Shown piece by piece: positions 1 to 8,024 of a stretch of 64,000 nucleotides of DNA. The position numbers and the translations under genes were made by a program. Every line of letters begins with the position of its first letter. The stretch's first letter is position 1. Origin of the DNA: Paraburkholderia sp. BL10I2N1 (lineage in GTDB: Bacteria > Pseudomonadota > Gammaproteobacteria > Burkholderiales > Burkholderiaceae); the NCBI RefSeq assembly GCF_004361815.1, contig NZ_SNWA01000001.1, positions 4,216,001-4,280,000 on the forward strand, in the 5' to 3' direction. Below the pieces are notes generated by a model. That model searched no databases. It was given only the letters and a program-made list of their open reading frames with translations, and was not told where the DNA came from.

Positions 1-1701
1 ACCGATGGCATCTGGTACGCGTCGTATCCGGAGGACGTCCCGCGCGACATCGATGTCAACCAGTACGAGTCGCTGGTTCAGTTCTTCGACGAATCGATCG
101 AGAAGTATCGCGAGCGCGTCGCGTATGTGAGCGTCGGCGCGAACCTGACGTACGGTGAGCTGGGCCGCAAGGCAACCGCGTTCGCGGCGTATCTGCAAGG
201 CATCGGCGTCAAGCCTGGCGAGCGCGTGGCGATCATGCTGCCGAATACGTTCCAGTATCCGGTGTCACTGTTTGGCGTGCTCAAATCGGGCGCGATCGTC
301 GTCAACGTGAACCCGCTCTACACGGTGCGCGAACTGGCGCATCAGCTCAAGGACAGCGGCGCACAGACGATCGTCGTGTTCGAGAACTTCGCGAAGACCC
401 TCGAAGACGCGCTGCCTGGCACGAAGATACAGAACGTGATCGTCACCGGTCTCGGCGACCTGCTCGCCGACGGCCCCAATCTCAAGGGCCGTTTTCTGAA
501 CTTCATGCTGAAGCACGTGAAGAAAATGGTGCCCGCCTACAACTTGCCCGAAGCGGTGCGGCTGCTCGATGCGCTCAGGATCGGCTATGCGACGCCGCTC
601 ACGCCTGTCCGCCTCTCGCCTGGCGACATCGCGTTCCTGCAATACACCGGGGGCACGACGGGCGTCGCCAAAGGCGCGATGCTCATGCACCGGAACATCA
701 TCGCGAACGTCCTGCAGGCGAAAGCGTGGGCCGCAGGCCAACTGACGGCCACCATCGAAACTGTGCTGACGCCGTTGCCGCTCTATCACATCTATTCGCT
801 GACCGTGAACGCCCTGATTTTCATGGGGCTCGGCGGGCGCAACATCCTGATCGCCAATCCGCGTGACGTGAAGCGTGTGATGATGATCATCCGGCACGAG
901 AAATTCACCGGCATCACCGCGGTCAATACGCTCTACAACGCGTTCCTCGAGAACGAGGAGTTCAGAAAGCGCGACTTTTCCGACCTGAAGCTCGCGATGG
1001 CGGGCGGCATGGCCACGCAGAAGGCCGTCGCGGACCGCTTCAAGGCGGTGACCGGCCAGCCGATCGTCGAGGGCTATGGGCTAACCGAATGTTCGCCGAT
1101 CGTGTCGATGAATCCGGTCGACCTGAAGCACATGCGCGATTTCGAAGGCTCGATTGGACTGCCCGCCCCGTCGACCCATGTGCGCTTCAGGAAAGACGAC
1201 GGAACGTGGGCCAACATCGGCGAGCCGGGCGAACTGTGCGTCAAGGGTCCGCAGGTGATGAAAGGCTACTGGAACCGCCCCGACGAAACCGCAAAAGTCT
1301 TCGACGACGAAGGCTGGCTCGCCACCGGCGATATCGGCGTGATGGACTCGCGCGGCTTCATCCGGCTGATCGACCGCAAGAAGGACATGATCCTGGTGTC
1401 GGGCTTCAACGTCTATCCGAACGAGGTTGAAGACGTGATCGCCATGCACCCGGACGTGCGCGAAGTCGCGGCGATCGGCATTCCCGACGCGGCTCAGGGA
1501 GAACGCATCAAGGTATTCATCGTGCGGCGTAACCGGGACCTGACGGAAGAACAGGTCATCGCACACTGCCGCAAGCACCTGACGGGCTACAAGGTGCCGA
1601 AGGTGGTCGAGTTCCGCGACGAACTTCCGCAAACCAATGTCGGCAAGATCCTGCGCCGCCAGTTGCGCGACGAGGAACTGGCCCGACAGAGACCCGCCTG
1701 A
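1..1701 (+). CDS. fadD: Long-chain fatty acid--CoA ligase, 5' end cut by the window
   Basis: This is an ANL-superfamily enzyme that activates fatty acids with ATP and CoA at the inner membrane, feeding beta-oxidation. The frame is open from base 1, giving 566 visible residues. The first residues (TDGIWYASYPEDVP) line up with the usual FadD N-terminus, so only a few codons are probably missing. Visible motifs, numbered from the first codon, are the AMP-binding P-loop YTGGTTGVAKG near 215, the adenine motif GYGLTE near 357, the hinge motif DRKKDMILVSGFNVYPNEVE near 457 and the C-terminal catalytic Lys in VGKILRRQ near 549. All catalytic motifs are intact. The GTG at 127 is an internal codon, not the start. 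The stop is 47 bp before the next gene on the same strand. Confidence 0.93.
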   Translation, partial: TDGIWYASYPEDVPRDIDVNQYESLVQFFDESIEKYRERVAYVSVGANLTYGELGRKATAFAAYLQGIGVKPGERVAIMLPNTFQYPVSLFGVLKSGAIVVNVNPLYTVRELAHQLKDSGAQTIVVFENFAKTLEDALPGTKIQNVIVTGLGDLLADGPNLKGRFLNFMLKHVKKMVPAYNLPEAVRLLDALRIGYATPLTPVRLSPGDIAFLQYTGGTTGVAKGAMLMHRNIIANVLQAKAWAAGQLTATIETVLTPLPLYHIYSLTVNALIFMGLGGRNILIANPRDVKRVMMIIRHEKFTGITAVNTLYNAFLENEEFRKRDFSDLKLAMAGGMATQKAVADRFKAVTGQPIVEGYGLTECSPIVSMNPVDLKHMRDFEGSIGLPAPSTHVRFRKDDGTWANIGEPGELCVKGPQVMKGYWNRPDETAKVFDDEGWLATGDIGVMDSRGFIRLIDRKKDMILVSGFNVYPNEVEDVIAMHPDVREVAAIGIPDAAQGERIKVFIVRRNRDLTEEQVIAHCRKHLTGYKVPKVVEFRDELPQTNVGKILRRQLRDEELARQRPA

Positions 1702-1748
1702 GCTCGCGAGGCTGGCACAGGCGGGCGGTTTAGATTCTGGAGAGATTC

Positions 1749-2714
1749 ATGACGTACGCAATGCATCGTCCCATGCGTCCTCGTTCGTGTTGTGCCAGCT
1801 CCACGACACTGAAGCGTCTCGTCAGTCTCCTCGCAGCAGGCGTTTTCGCCTGCGTGGCGGGCGTATCGTCCGCCCAGACCGACGAGCTGCAGGCCGTGAC
1901 GGTGGATCTGCCCGCCTCGCTCAACGTAGCGTCTGCGTCGCCCGCGCAAGTTGGCAAGCTCCCCGTCGACGAGCAGGTGCGCTGGCTGCGCCGGGCCGCC
2001 CAAAGCGGCGCGCTCGAGAGACTCAACGACGCGCAGCTCGACGCGCTGTTCGAGTCGCTCGATCCGTTGACGGTGCCCCGCTACATCAAGGAAGGACCAA
2101 ACGGCTATCCGTCCTACGAGTTCACGATGTCGCGTCAGGAACGCATCCGCGGCATCTGGCCCGAAGCCCCCGATCACATGCTGGTGCGCCTCTCGCGCGG
2201 GCCGCTGCGCATCTACGCCAGATGGCTGCCGGATGGCGCGCATTCCGGCCAGGAGATCATCTACGACGAGTCGAAACGCACCGACGAAATCTATGGCCAC
2301 CTGGGCGGCCTGCTGAGCGTGATTCCGCTGTGGACGTCAGTCAACGGAACGCTGGCACACGCGCAGTCGCGCCACCAGGTGCGCGATCTCGGCACCGAGT
2401 ACGTCGCGAACCAGTTCGTGTCGGAAGGCATGAAGTTTGCCGAGGCCGGCATCACGCGGCCGCTCAAGATCGACGTGAAGACCGTCGATGGCGTACGCGT
2501 CGTCGCGTTCACGTACGAAACAGCGGCAGGCCAGCCCGAGTTCTACGCGAAGAAGGAGACGTTGGGGCTCGATTTGCGCCATCCCTGGTTTCGCTGCGTC
2601 GAGTCCTATGACAACGACGGCAGGATCTTCGAGAGGATCGTCTTCGAAACCATCACGCCCAAAACTTTCGACGATGCAACATTCGACCCGAAAAATCCGG
2701 CCTATCAGTTCTAG
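1749..2714 (+). CDS. DUF1571 domain secreted protein
   Basis: A 321-residue protein with a long signal peptide: basic start, hydrophobic stretch LVSLLAAGVFACVAGV, and likely cleavage after VSSAQ near residue 43. The mature part matches what I recall of DUF1571 proteins, including YEFTMSRQERIRG and a C-terminal ETITPKTFDDATFDPKNPAY. The domain has no assigned function. It is probably periplasmic or bound to the envelope. A GGAG sits 6 nt before the ATG, which supports this start. The gene follows fadD by 47 bp and could be co-transcribed with it. Its last 62 bp overlap the end of a convergent minus-strand gene. Confidence 0.82.
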   Translation: MTYAMHRPMRPRSCCASSTTLKRLVSLLAAGVFACVAGVSSAQTDELQAVTVDLPASLNVASASPAQVGKLPVDEQVRWLRRAAQSGALERLNDAQLDALFESLDPLTVPRYIKEGPNGYPSYEFTMSRQERIRGIWPEAPDHMLVRLSRGPLRIYARWLPDGAHSGQEIIYDESKRTDEIYGHLGGLLSVIPLWTSVNGTLAHAQSRHQVRDLGTEYVANQFVSEGMKFAEAGITRPLKIDVKTVDGVRVVAFTYETAAGQPEFYAKKETLGLDLRHPWFRCVESYDNDGRIFERIVFETITPKTFDDATFDPKNPAYQF

Positions 2715-3129
2715 GTTCCGTGTGAGTTCCGCGTAAGTCCCGCGTCAGGCTCGATGAGCAGTCGATCACGAAGGCAACCGGCGCGCGGCGGCCCGCTTCG
2801 CGCACGTCGCGGGTCGTCAGGGCGGAGTGCGGAACGCAATGCGTCAACACGAAATAATCGGCCGGACGCGTCACGCCAATCAGCACGCCCGGCGCGCGTG
2901 CCAGGTGCGGTGCGAGCGTCGAGTACCAGAGCGCCCCGATGTCGTCGCCGACATCGAACGTCACCAGGTTCGCCCGCAAGGCGTGATCAGCCAGCGCGCG
3001 GCCATGGGCCAGCGTCGAATCGAAGACCACGACGGCGCCTGCCGTTCGCGCTGCAACCATCAGCCGGGGCAACACGCAGCCTGTTGCGGCGAGCCATGCG
3101 CCAGTCTTGACGAATGTACGTCGGTCCAT
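2653..3129 (-). CDS. Small Tat-signal hypothetical protein
   Basis: A 158-residue protein starting MMDRRTFVKTGAWLAATG, which fits a twin-arginine signal (DRRTFVK followed by a short hydrophobic core). It should be exported folded to the periplasm. I chose the ATG at 3129 because GGAG lies 6 nt upstream; in-frame ATGs at 3132 and 3141 are less well placed. The mature part shows no cofactor motif I recognise. It includes VVVFDSTLAHGRALADHA and a Cys pair (THCVPHS and VIDCSSS). It lies 91 bp downstream of the VAO-type oxidase gene on the same strand, so the two may form an operon. The last 62 bp overlap the convergent DUF1571 gene, so the extreme C-terminus is less certain. Confidence 0.68.
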   Translation of the reverse strand: MDRRTFVKTGAWLAATGCVLPRLMVAARTAGAVVVFDSTLAHGRALADHALRANLVTFDVGDDIGALWYSTLAPHLARAPGVLIGVTRPADYFVLTHCVPHSALTTRDVREAGRRAPVAFVIDCSSSLTRDLRGTHTEPRTDRPDFSGRMLHRRKFWA

Positions 3130-3220
3130 CATCTGCTCCATTGAGGCCCTCGCCAGCACGCGCTGGCGGTGTTTCTACCTGTAGCCTGCATTCCGGTTAC
3201 GTTACGGGCGACGTTACTGG

Positions 3221-4813
3221 CTAGGTATAGCCGCGCTTGCCGCGCCAGACGCGCGGCCAGATGCCCTGCTTGCCGGGTGCCAGAATCCCGGCAGGATCGA
3301 GCGCATCCTTGATGGTCTCTGAAAGACGCAGCAACGCTGCGTCGTTGAAACTGTACTGGGCGGCCGCAAAATCCATATACGCAAGATGCGCGCGATACTC
3401 GCCGTAGCCGGCAGCGCGCGCGTCGCTCATCACGACGCGCAGCAGATCGCCGGCCTGTTCCGGCGCAAGCGGATCGTCACGATCGAAGATCAACGCGAAA
3501 ATGTGATGCAGATGCCGCACGCCGGCCGTAAAGCCACCGTAGTAATCGAAGCCGTATTCCGTGGCGCGTGCCTTCACCATCGTGTACTGGCGCATCGCAT
3601 CGCGACCCGTCGCCGGGCAGACCGGCGAGAAATCCACGTGCGCACCCGCGCCACCGCGCCAGTCGAGCATGCGAAACGCGCTCATCGCGGGAATGCCGGC
3701 AAGGTTGCGGGCGCCGCCGCCGGTGGGTTCCGCATCGCCCGCGTAGCGTGTCGCTGACAGCACTGCGTCCGGCACGCGAGCGAACGCCCGATGCACGATC
3801 GCGTACTGGGCGTCGATCACTTCCTGCGTGCCGTAAAGCGCGAAATGCAGGTTCCAGCGGCCGATACCCAGCTTGTCCATCATCGCCGCCACGGCACTCT
3901 CCGGCATCGGCCCCGAACCGTCGTACCACTGCGAGCGCGGCGCAATACTCGCCGCGCGCCGGATCGCACCTTCGATTACTGCATGATTGCGGATCGTCTC
4001 GTCGAGCCGCAGCGGCCGCAGGATATCGACGATCGTCTCCAGGTCGCTCTCGTGCCGAAACTGGAACTCGGCGAGCATGTAGGCAGGCGGCGCAGGCATC
4101 AGCCACACACCCATCTTCGTGACGATGCCATAGTTCGACTGCATGAACATCGCGTCGAACGACGGCCCGTAGCCCGGCTTGTACAACTGCCACGAGGTGC
4201 CGATATCGATTCCGCCCATCCCCGTTCGCACGACGTCCCCGTTCGCAAGCACGACCTCCATCCCGCATTGCGTTGCCGCGTGATCGCCATAAGGCGTGTA
4301 GCCGAAGCCGCGCTCGAGTGTGTTGCCGATCACGCTGCCCCAGCCGGCCGCAGGCGGGTCGACCCACAGTCGATAACCGTTGCTGCGCAGATATGCATGC
4401 AGGTCGAAGTAGCTGACGCCTGGTTCGACGAGCGCGTAGGCGAGTGTCTCGTCGACGTGGATGATCCGGTTCATCCGCTGCAGGTCGAGCACGACGGAAC
4501 CTGACAGACGGGGCGCCGCGCCGCCATACGCGAAATTGCGCCCCGTCGACACGGTCCATAACGGAATCCGGAATTCAGTGGCGACGCGCAGGATCGCGCG
4601 GATTTCTTCCACCGAGGCGGGAAGCAACGCCGCCGAGGCCGCGAATGCCGCCTGCTGCGGCCCGATCGCGAAGGGATCGAGATATGACGCCAGCCCGGGG
4701 TCCGACGCCACCACATGCGGCGCGCCGACGATTGCCGTCCAGGCGTCCAGAGCACGGTCGAACTTCGCTTCCGGAACGTCCGGCGGCAATAAGCGTGTCG
4801 CTGCGCGTGTCAA
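3221..4813 (-). CDS. FAD-linked oxidase of the vanillyl-alcohol oxidase / 4-cresol dehydrogenase family
   Basis: A 530-residue flavoprotein. The N-terminal PCMH-type FAD-binding domain (about 60-260) contains STGRNFAYGG, SGSVVLDLQRMNRII and ERGFGYTPYGDHA. The C-terminal substrate or cap domain contains VDFSPVCPATGRDA and ends DPAGILAPGKQGIW, typical of VAO-family enzymes. These oxidise para-alkylphenols or aryl alcohols. No signal peptide is seen. The start is a TTG with GAGGAGG 5 nt upstream; no Met lies near the N-terminus. A cytochrome partner of the 4-cresol dehydrogenase type is not adjacent; the downstream neighbour is a small Tat protein. The exact substrate cannot be read from sequence, and I did not assign the covalent-FAD residue. 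Confidence 0.85.
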   Translation of the reverse strand: MTRAATRLLPPDVPEAKFDRALDAWTAIVGAPHVVASDPGLASYLDPFAIGPQQAAFAASAALLPASVEEIRAILRVATEFRIPLWTVSTGRNFAYGGAAPRLSGSVVLDLQRMNRIIHVDETLAYALVEPGVSYFDLHAYLRSNGYRLWVDPPAAGWGSVIGNTLERGFGYTPYGDHAATQCGMEVVLANGDVVRTGMGGIDIGTSWQLYKPGYGPSFDAMFMQSNYGIVTKMGVWLMPAPPAYMLAEFQFRHESDLETIVDILRPLRLDETIRNHAVIEGAIRRAASIAPRSQWYDGSGPMPESAVAAMMDKLGIGRWNLHFALYGTQEVIDAQYAIVHRAFARVPDAVLSATRYAGDAEPTGGGARNLAGIPAMSAFRMLDWRGGAGAHVDFSPVCPATGRDAMRQYTMVKARATEYGFDYYGGFTAGVRHLHHIFALIFDRDDPLAPEQAGDLLRVVMSDARAAGYGEYRAHLAYMDFAAAQYSFNDAALLRLSETIKDALDPAGILAPGKQGIWPRVWRGKRGYT

Positions 4814-4894
4814 GGCGCCCTCCTCGATGTGACCGGCGCGAGGCCGGGCGCAGGCGAAAACGCAGGGCGCGCAATGACACTGCGAAAACGTGCG

Positions 4895-5371
4895 CTAATG
4901 CCTCATTCCGCCGCCTGACATCCCGCCTCCGGGCGGACGCACGCTTCCCATCCCGTGGAAGCCTCCGCGTCCGCCCATGCCACCGGGCGGGTGCCCGAAG
5001 TGAACATGATCCATGTGATGGAAGTGGTGAAAGTGATCGACGAAGATGAACGATCCTCCGACACCGATCGCCACGGGCGGCCCCCAGTACCATGGGTCAT
5101 AGTACGGATAGTACGGATACGCAGTAAGCGGGTAAACGGCTACTCCGCCGCCTTCCGCGTCCTGCATGATCTGCCAGGTGCCATCGGGTTGCCTGCACGC
5201 GCGGCCCGCGATCTGCTGCATCGTGCCGTCGATCTCCGCCTGCCCGACGACCTCGCGGCAGGTGAGCGTCGGATCGTCGAGCGGAGCGCCCGCCATCGAC
5301 TGTGGTGGCACCGGTGCGGTACACGCCATGCAGGTGCCAAGCACCATCCCGAGTCCAATGAGGTTGCGCAT
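4895..5371 (-). CDS. His/Gly-rich secreted protein, probable lipoprotein
   Basis: A 158-residue protein starting MRNLIGLGMVLGTCMACTAPVPP. The hydrophobic start with Cys at 14 and 17 suggests a lipoprotein, though neither Cys sits in a perfect lipobox. The middle has an aromatic stretch (YPYYPYYDPWYWGPP), then a His-rich segment (DHFHHFHHMDHVHFGH) and a Gly/Met-rich tail ending in MRH. The His cluster suggests metal binding, but this is inference from composition only. The ATG at 5371 has GAGG upstream. The longer in-frame ORF is rejected because it places the hydrophobic segment 50 residues inside. It lies 269 bp downstream of the anti-sigma gene on the same strand and could be a target of that sigma factor. 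Confidence 0.75.
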   Translation of the reverse strand: MRNLIGLGMVLGTCMACTAPVPPQSMAGAPLDDPTLTCREVVGQAEIDGTMQQIAGRACRQPDGTWQIMQDAEGGGVAVYPLTAYPYYPYYDPWYWGPPVAIGVGGSFIFVDHFHHFHHMDHVHFGHPPGGMGGRGGFHGMGSVRPPGGGMSGGGMRH

Positions 5372-5640
5372 GATCCCGTCCCACCTCGATGGTCCGGCAA
5401 CGCGACACGAACGACGCGTCGGCGCCGTGAAGACCCCATCGGTTCGCCTTGCATGCTCCGCGCAGCACGCGCGCGATGACGCGTGACAGCACGTGCCTGC
5501 ATCGGGTAAACGACTCGCCCGCAAGCGCTATTCCGCTCGCGGACGGCACCGTCATACGCGTTTGTTACGCAGTGTTTCCTGCCGCGTCACGACCTGGCTT
5601 TCACGAGCCGGCCCCTTCGGGACTCCCGCGCGATGTAAGG

Positions 5641-6435
5641 CTATTGCCACGACTCAGGCCGTCCGCCCAGTTCGCTGCAGACCTCGAGCGCAATCGTGCG
5701 CAACTTGCCTTCCGATATCGGCCCGGAGAGCGCATACCCCATCTGGTCGCTGACCCAGTAAAAGGTACGACGATTGCCATCGCGAAAGAGACGAAACGCG
5801 GTCTCGCCCTTGGGCGTGCCCGTTACGTAGAGCGTCAGCCGTTCGCCCGTCTGGTTTTCGTACATGAACTGCGCGGCCGGCCCCGCTTCGCCCGGAAGCA
5901 GCCGGCCGCCGACGAGCGTATACCCGTACTCCTGCAGCGAAGGCACCGACAGCGGCCGGTTAAGCCGCTTCGAGAGCCACGTGATCAGATGTTCTTCCTC
6001 GCTCGCCGCCACTTCGACCGGATGACGGCGTTCCGGCGTGTACACGGCGTAGGCGACGTCGGCGCGCTGCGCAAACGCCATCGGCTCACTACCGCCGCCG
6101 ATGAAGCGCGGCGCCATCGGCCCCAGCGCCAGCGCGAGACCGGCACCGGCGACGAGCCAGCAGGCCGCCACCCCCACCCGCCGCCACCACGGAACACGCA
6201 CGCGCAGCACGACTACCGGCGGGTCGGCACGCGCGGGCAACGCGCACAACGCCTGCAAGGCGGCTTTCTGCGCACGGTACGCCGCAACGCGGCTGGCAGC
6301 GTCGGGATCCTCAGCGAGCCGCTCGCGCACGGCCGCCCGCTCGGGCTGTGGCAATTCCTCATCGATGAACGCGGAGAGCATGCGCGGGTCCATCCCGGCC
6401 GTGGGATCGTGATCGTATTCGTCGTCGTTGTGCAT
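5641..6435 (-). CDS. Membrane anti-sigma factor paired with the ECF sigma factor
   Basis: A 264-residue protein. The N-terminal cytoplasmic part (MLSAFIDEELPQPERAAVRERLAEDP) is typical of anti-sigma domains: a short acidic start, then a helix ending in E/DxP. No HxxxCxxC zinc motif is present. One transmembrane helix (about 85-105, VGVAACWLVAGAGLALALG) is followed by a periplasmic domain of about 155 residues ending ELGGRPESW. It should hold the sigma factor inactive and release it on an envelope signal. The ATG at 6435 has AGAGG 6 nt upstream and overlaps the sigma stop (TGATG), showing translational coupling. An adjacent GTG at 6438 would add one residue. Confidence 0.85.
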   Translation of the reverse strand: MHNDDEYDHDPTAGMDPRMLSAFIDEELPQPERAAVRERLAEDPDAASRVAAYRAQKAALQALCALPARADPPVVVLRVRVPWWRRVGVAACWLVAGAGLALALGPMAPRFIGGGSEPMAFAQRADVAYAVYTPERRHPVEVAASEEEHLITWLSKRLNRPLSVPSLQEYGYTLVGGRLLPGEAGPAAQFMYENQTGERLTLYVTGTPKGETAFRLFRDGNRRTFYWVSDQMGYALSGPISEGKLRTIALEVCSELGGRPESWQ

Positions 6436-6977
6436 CACGAGCCTCTCACTACTTTCAACGGCGGCGACTTGCGCGTCGGGCCTTCAGTCAGCAACGCCCG
6501 CATATGTTCGCGCGCACGCGACAACCGCGACATCACCGTACCGACCGGCACGCCGAGCGCCAACGACGCCTCCTGATACGTCAATTCTTCGACACACACC
6601 AGCAGCAGCACTTCACGCTGCTCGACAGACAGGTAATACAGCGCCCGCTGCACGTCGCGCAGCACGAGTCCGTCGACTTCGCCGTGCGGCGCTTCGAGGT
6701 TGCGCCAGGGCGCGCTTTCGTCGTCGACGGCGATTTCGCGGCGCACCCGCAACTGGTCGATGTAGAGGTGACGCAGGATCGTCAGCAGCCACGCGCGCAG
6801 GTTGCTGTCCGGGCGGAACGCCGTCCAGCGGGCCAGTGCGCGCTCGGCGGTGTCCTGCACCAGATCGTCCGCCCACGCGGAATCACCCGTCAGCGCGCGC
6901 GCATAGCGGCGCAACTGCGGAAGCCACGAAATCACGTCCGATTCGAAACTCACGCGACGCGTGTCGAAGCGCAGCAC
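6435..6977 (-). CDS. ECF-type RNA polymerase sigma factor
   Basis: A 180-residue sigma-70-family protein. Region 2 holds YARALTGDSAWADDLVQDT and LRAWLLTILRHLYIDQLR (about 20-80). Region 4 holds LSVEQREVLLLVCVEELTYQEASLALGVPVGTVMSRLSRAREHMR (about 115-165), a clear helix-turn-helix. It belongs to the ECF group with a cognate membrane anti-sigma immediately downstream. The start given is a GTG 6 nt after the stop of the upstream lipoprotein gene; another GTG at 6953 is possible. It probably drives its own operon and envelope-related targets. Confidence 0.9.
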   Translation of the reverse strand: MLRFDTRRVSFESDVISWLPQLRRYARALTGDSAWADDLVQDTAERALARWTAFRPDSNLRAWLLTILRHLYIDQLRVRREIAVDDESAPWRNLEAPHGEVDGLVLRDVQRALYYLSVEQREVLLLVCVEELTYQEASLALGVPVGTVMSRLSRAREHMRALLTEGPTRKSPPLKVVRGS

Positions 6978-6983
6978 GAATGG

Positions 6984-7130
6984 TCAATAACCGCCGCCAC
7001 CGCTGCTGCTCCCGCTCGTACTGCTACCGGACGCGCCCGAGTCGGTCGCCGCGGTGCACCCCGTCGACAGCGAAGCAAACGCGAGCACCAGCACCGCAAG
7101 GGCGGCTGAGAGAATGCGAGGCATGTTCAT
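6984..7130 (-). CDS. Small Ser/Gly-rich lipoprotein heading the ECF operon
   Basis: A 48-residue protein: MNMPRILSAALAVLVLAFASLSTGC, followed by a low-complexity tail of Ser, Gly and Thr ending in Gly and Tyr. LSTGC is a good lipobox, so the mature lipoprotein would be only about 24 residues. GGAG lies 7 nt before the ATG at 7130. The stop is 6 nt before the sigma gene start, so it is the first gene of the sigma/anti-sigma operon. Its role is unknown. Its place suggests an envelope component or sensor tied to the sigma system. Confidence 0.75.
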   Translation of the reverse strand: MNMPRILSAALAVLVLAFASLSTGCTAATDSGASGSSTSGSSSGGGGY

Positions 7131-7256
7131 TTGTCGTCTCCAGATGTCGCACACCAGCTGGCAAGCTTGCCGCGCGGGATGCGCAGTGCGCCGACTGGCG
7201 CGCCCGGGTTGGGAACAAGCTGGCAGGAACGAACTTCTCGACGCTGCCATGCACAA

Positions 7257-7284
7257 GTAACGTTCGGACGGACAGTTTTATTCC
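7257..7284 (-). promoter_or_regulatory. Candidate ECF-type promoter of the lipoprotein-sigma-anti-sigma operon
   Basis: On the minus strand, GGAATAA (7284-7278) is followed after 15 nt by CGTTAC (7262-7257), upstream of the first gene of the operon. The GGAA-type -35 and CGTT-type -10 resemble ECF promoters and would fit autoregulation. The leader to the first ATG would be about 120 nt. This is a pattern match only. Confidence 0.35.
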
Positions 7285-7317
7285 GCGCGCGCGAATGAAA
7301 GCGGATTGCGGGAAATC

Positions 7318-7332
7318 GTAACGACACGTTAC
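7318..7332. promoter_or_regulatory. Perfect inverted repeat, possible operator
   Basis: GTAACGACACGTTAC has 6-bp arms (GTAACG/CGTTAC) with a 3-nt spacer. It lies between the divergently transcribed ECF operon and hfq2, a position suited to a dimeric repressor or activator. No regulator is identified. Confidence 0.35.
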
Positions 7333-7488
7333 ACAATACTTTAAGAGATGCTTCCGGCCGCGCAAGCCGTTATAGTGGGCGTGAGGTCGCCGCAACGCGC
7401 GCTTGTATCCGACAACAGGGTAGAATCGCGGCGAGCAACCGTTCTTATAACTGACCGCGGCGCATCGCTGCCCGCCTCCGAATCGCCC

Positions 7489-7977
7489 ATGCCTTCCGCA
7501 GAATCGCATCCGCAAAACGACTTCATGAACGCAGCGCGCAAAGAAAGAAAGCGCGTTGAAATTTATCTCGTCAACGGTATCCGCCTGACGGGATGCATCG
7601 AGTCGTTCGATCAGTATCTGGTGATGCTGCGCACGCCTGTCGGCCTGCAGGGCATCTACAAGCGCGCCATCTCGACCATCCAGCTCGACACCGGTACCCG
7701 TCCGGCACCTCGCGCGGGACGTCCGTCGCATGGCGAGCATACGACGCGTGGCCCGCACGGTTCGCGCGACCACCGTGAACCCCGCGAACCTCGTGAGTCA
7801 TATGGCGGTTCGGGCCAGAGTTCGTCGTCTTCTTCACCGGGAGCGCCGGAACGCTCCGGCACGTCGGCATCGTCCGACCGCACACCGTCGGATGGCCCGG
7901 TGGTAGTGACACGCCGCCGCCGTCTCTTCGGTACCGGCAGCGGCAACGGGGATGGCAACAACAACGGCAACGAGTAA
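7489..7977 (+). CDS. hfq2: Hfq-family RNA chaperone paralogue (Hfq2 type) with long C-terminal tail
   Basis: A 162-residue protein with an Hfq/Sm core at about 8-70. QNDFMNAAR matches the first helix. [19 protein letters not shown] is Sm1. IYKRAIST is Sm2. Canonical Hfq has YKHAIST, so the conserved proximal-face His is Arg here (residue 59). The rest is a hydrophilic tail rich in Arg, Pro, Ser, His and Gly, ending GDGNNNGNE. Classical Hfq in these bacteria is about 80 residues; Burkholderia are known to carry a second, longer Hfq2, and this fits it. The core should bind small RNAs and mRNAs as a hexamer ring. The start is uncertain: the ATG at 7489 has no clear Shine-Dalgarno, and an in-frame ATG at 7348 would add 47 residues. 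Confidence 0.85.
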   Translation: MPSAESHPQNDFMNAARKERKRVEIYLVNGIRLTGCIESFDQYLVMLRTPVGLQGIYKRAISTIQLDTGTRPAPRAGRPSHGEHTTRGPHGSRDHREPREPRESYGGSGQSSSSSSPGAPERSGTSASSDRTPSDGPVVVTRRRRLFGTGSGNGDGNNNGNE

Positions 7978-8024
7978 CACGCGCCGCGCCCGGCCGGCGA
8001 ACGCCCTCTGCTACGCTAACCGCA

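Noticed and set aside
1081..1632. Minus-strand frame inside fadD
   Set aside because: It is antisense to conserved fadD motifs and shows shadow composition.
3221..4813. Calling the oxidase 4-cresol dehydrogenase (pchF)
   Set aside because: No cytochrome partner is adjacent and substrate residues could not be verified, so only the family is given.
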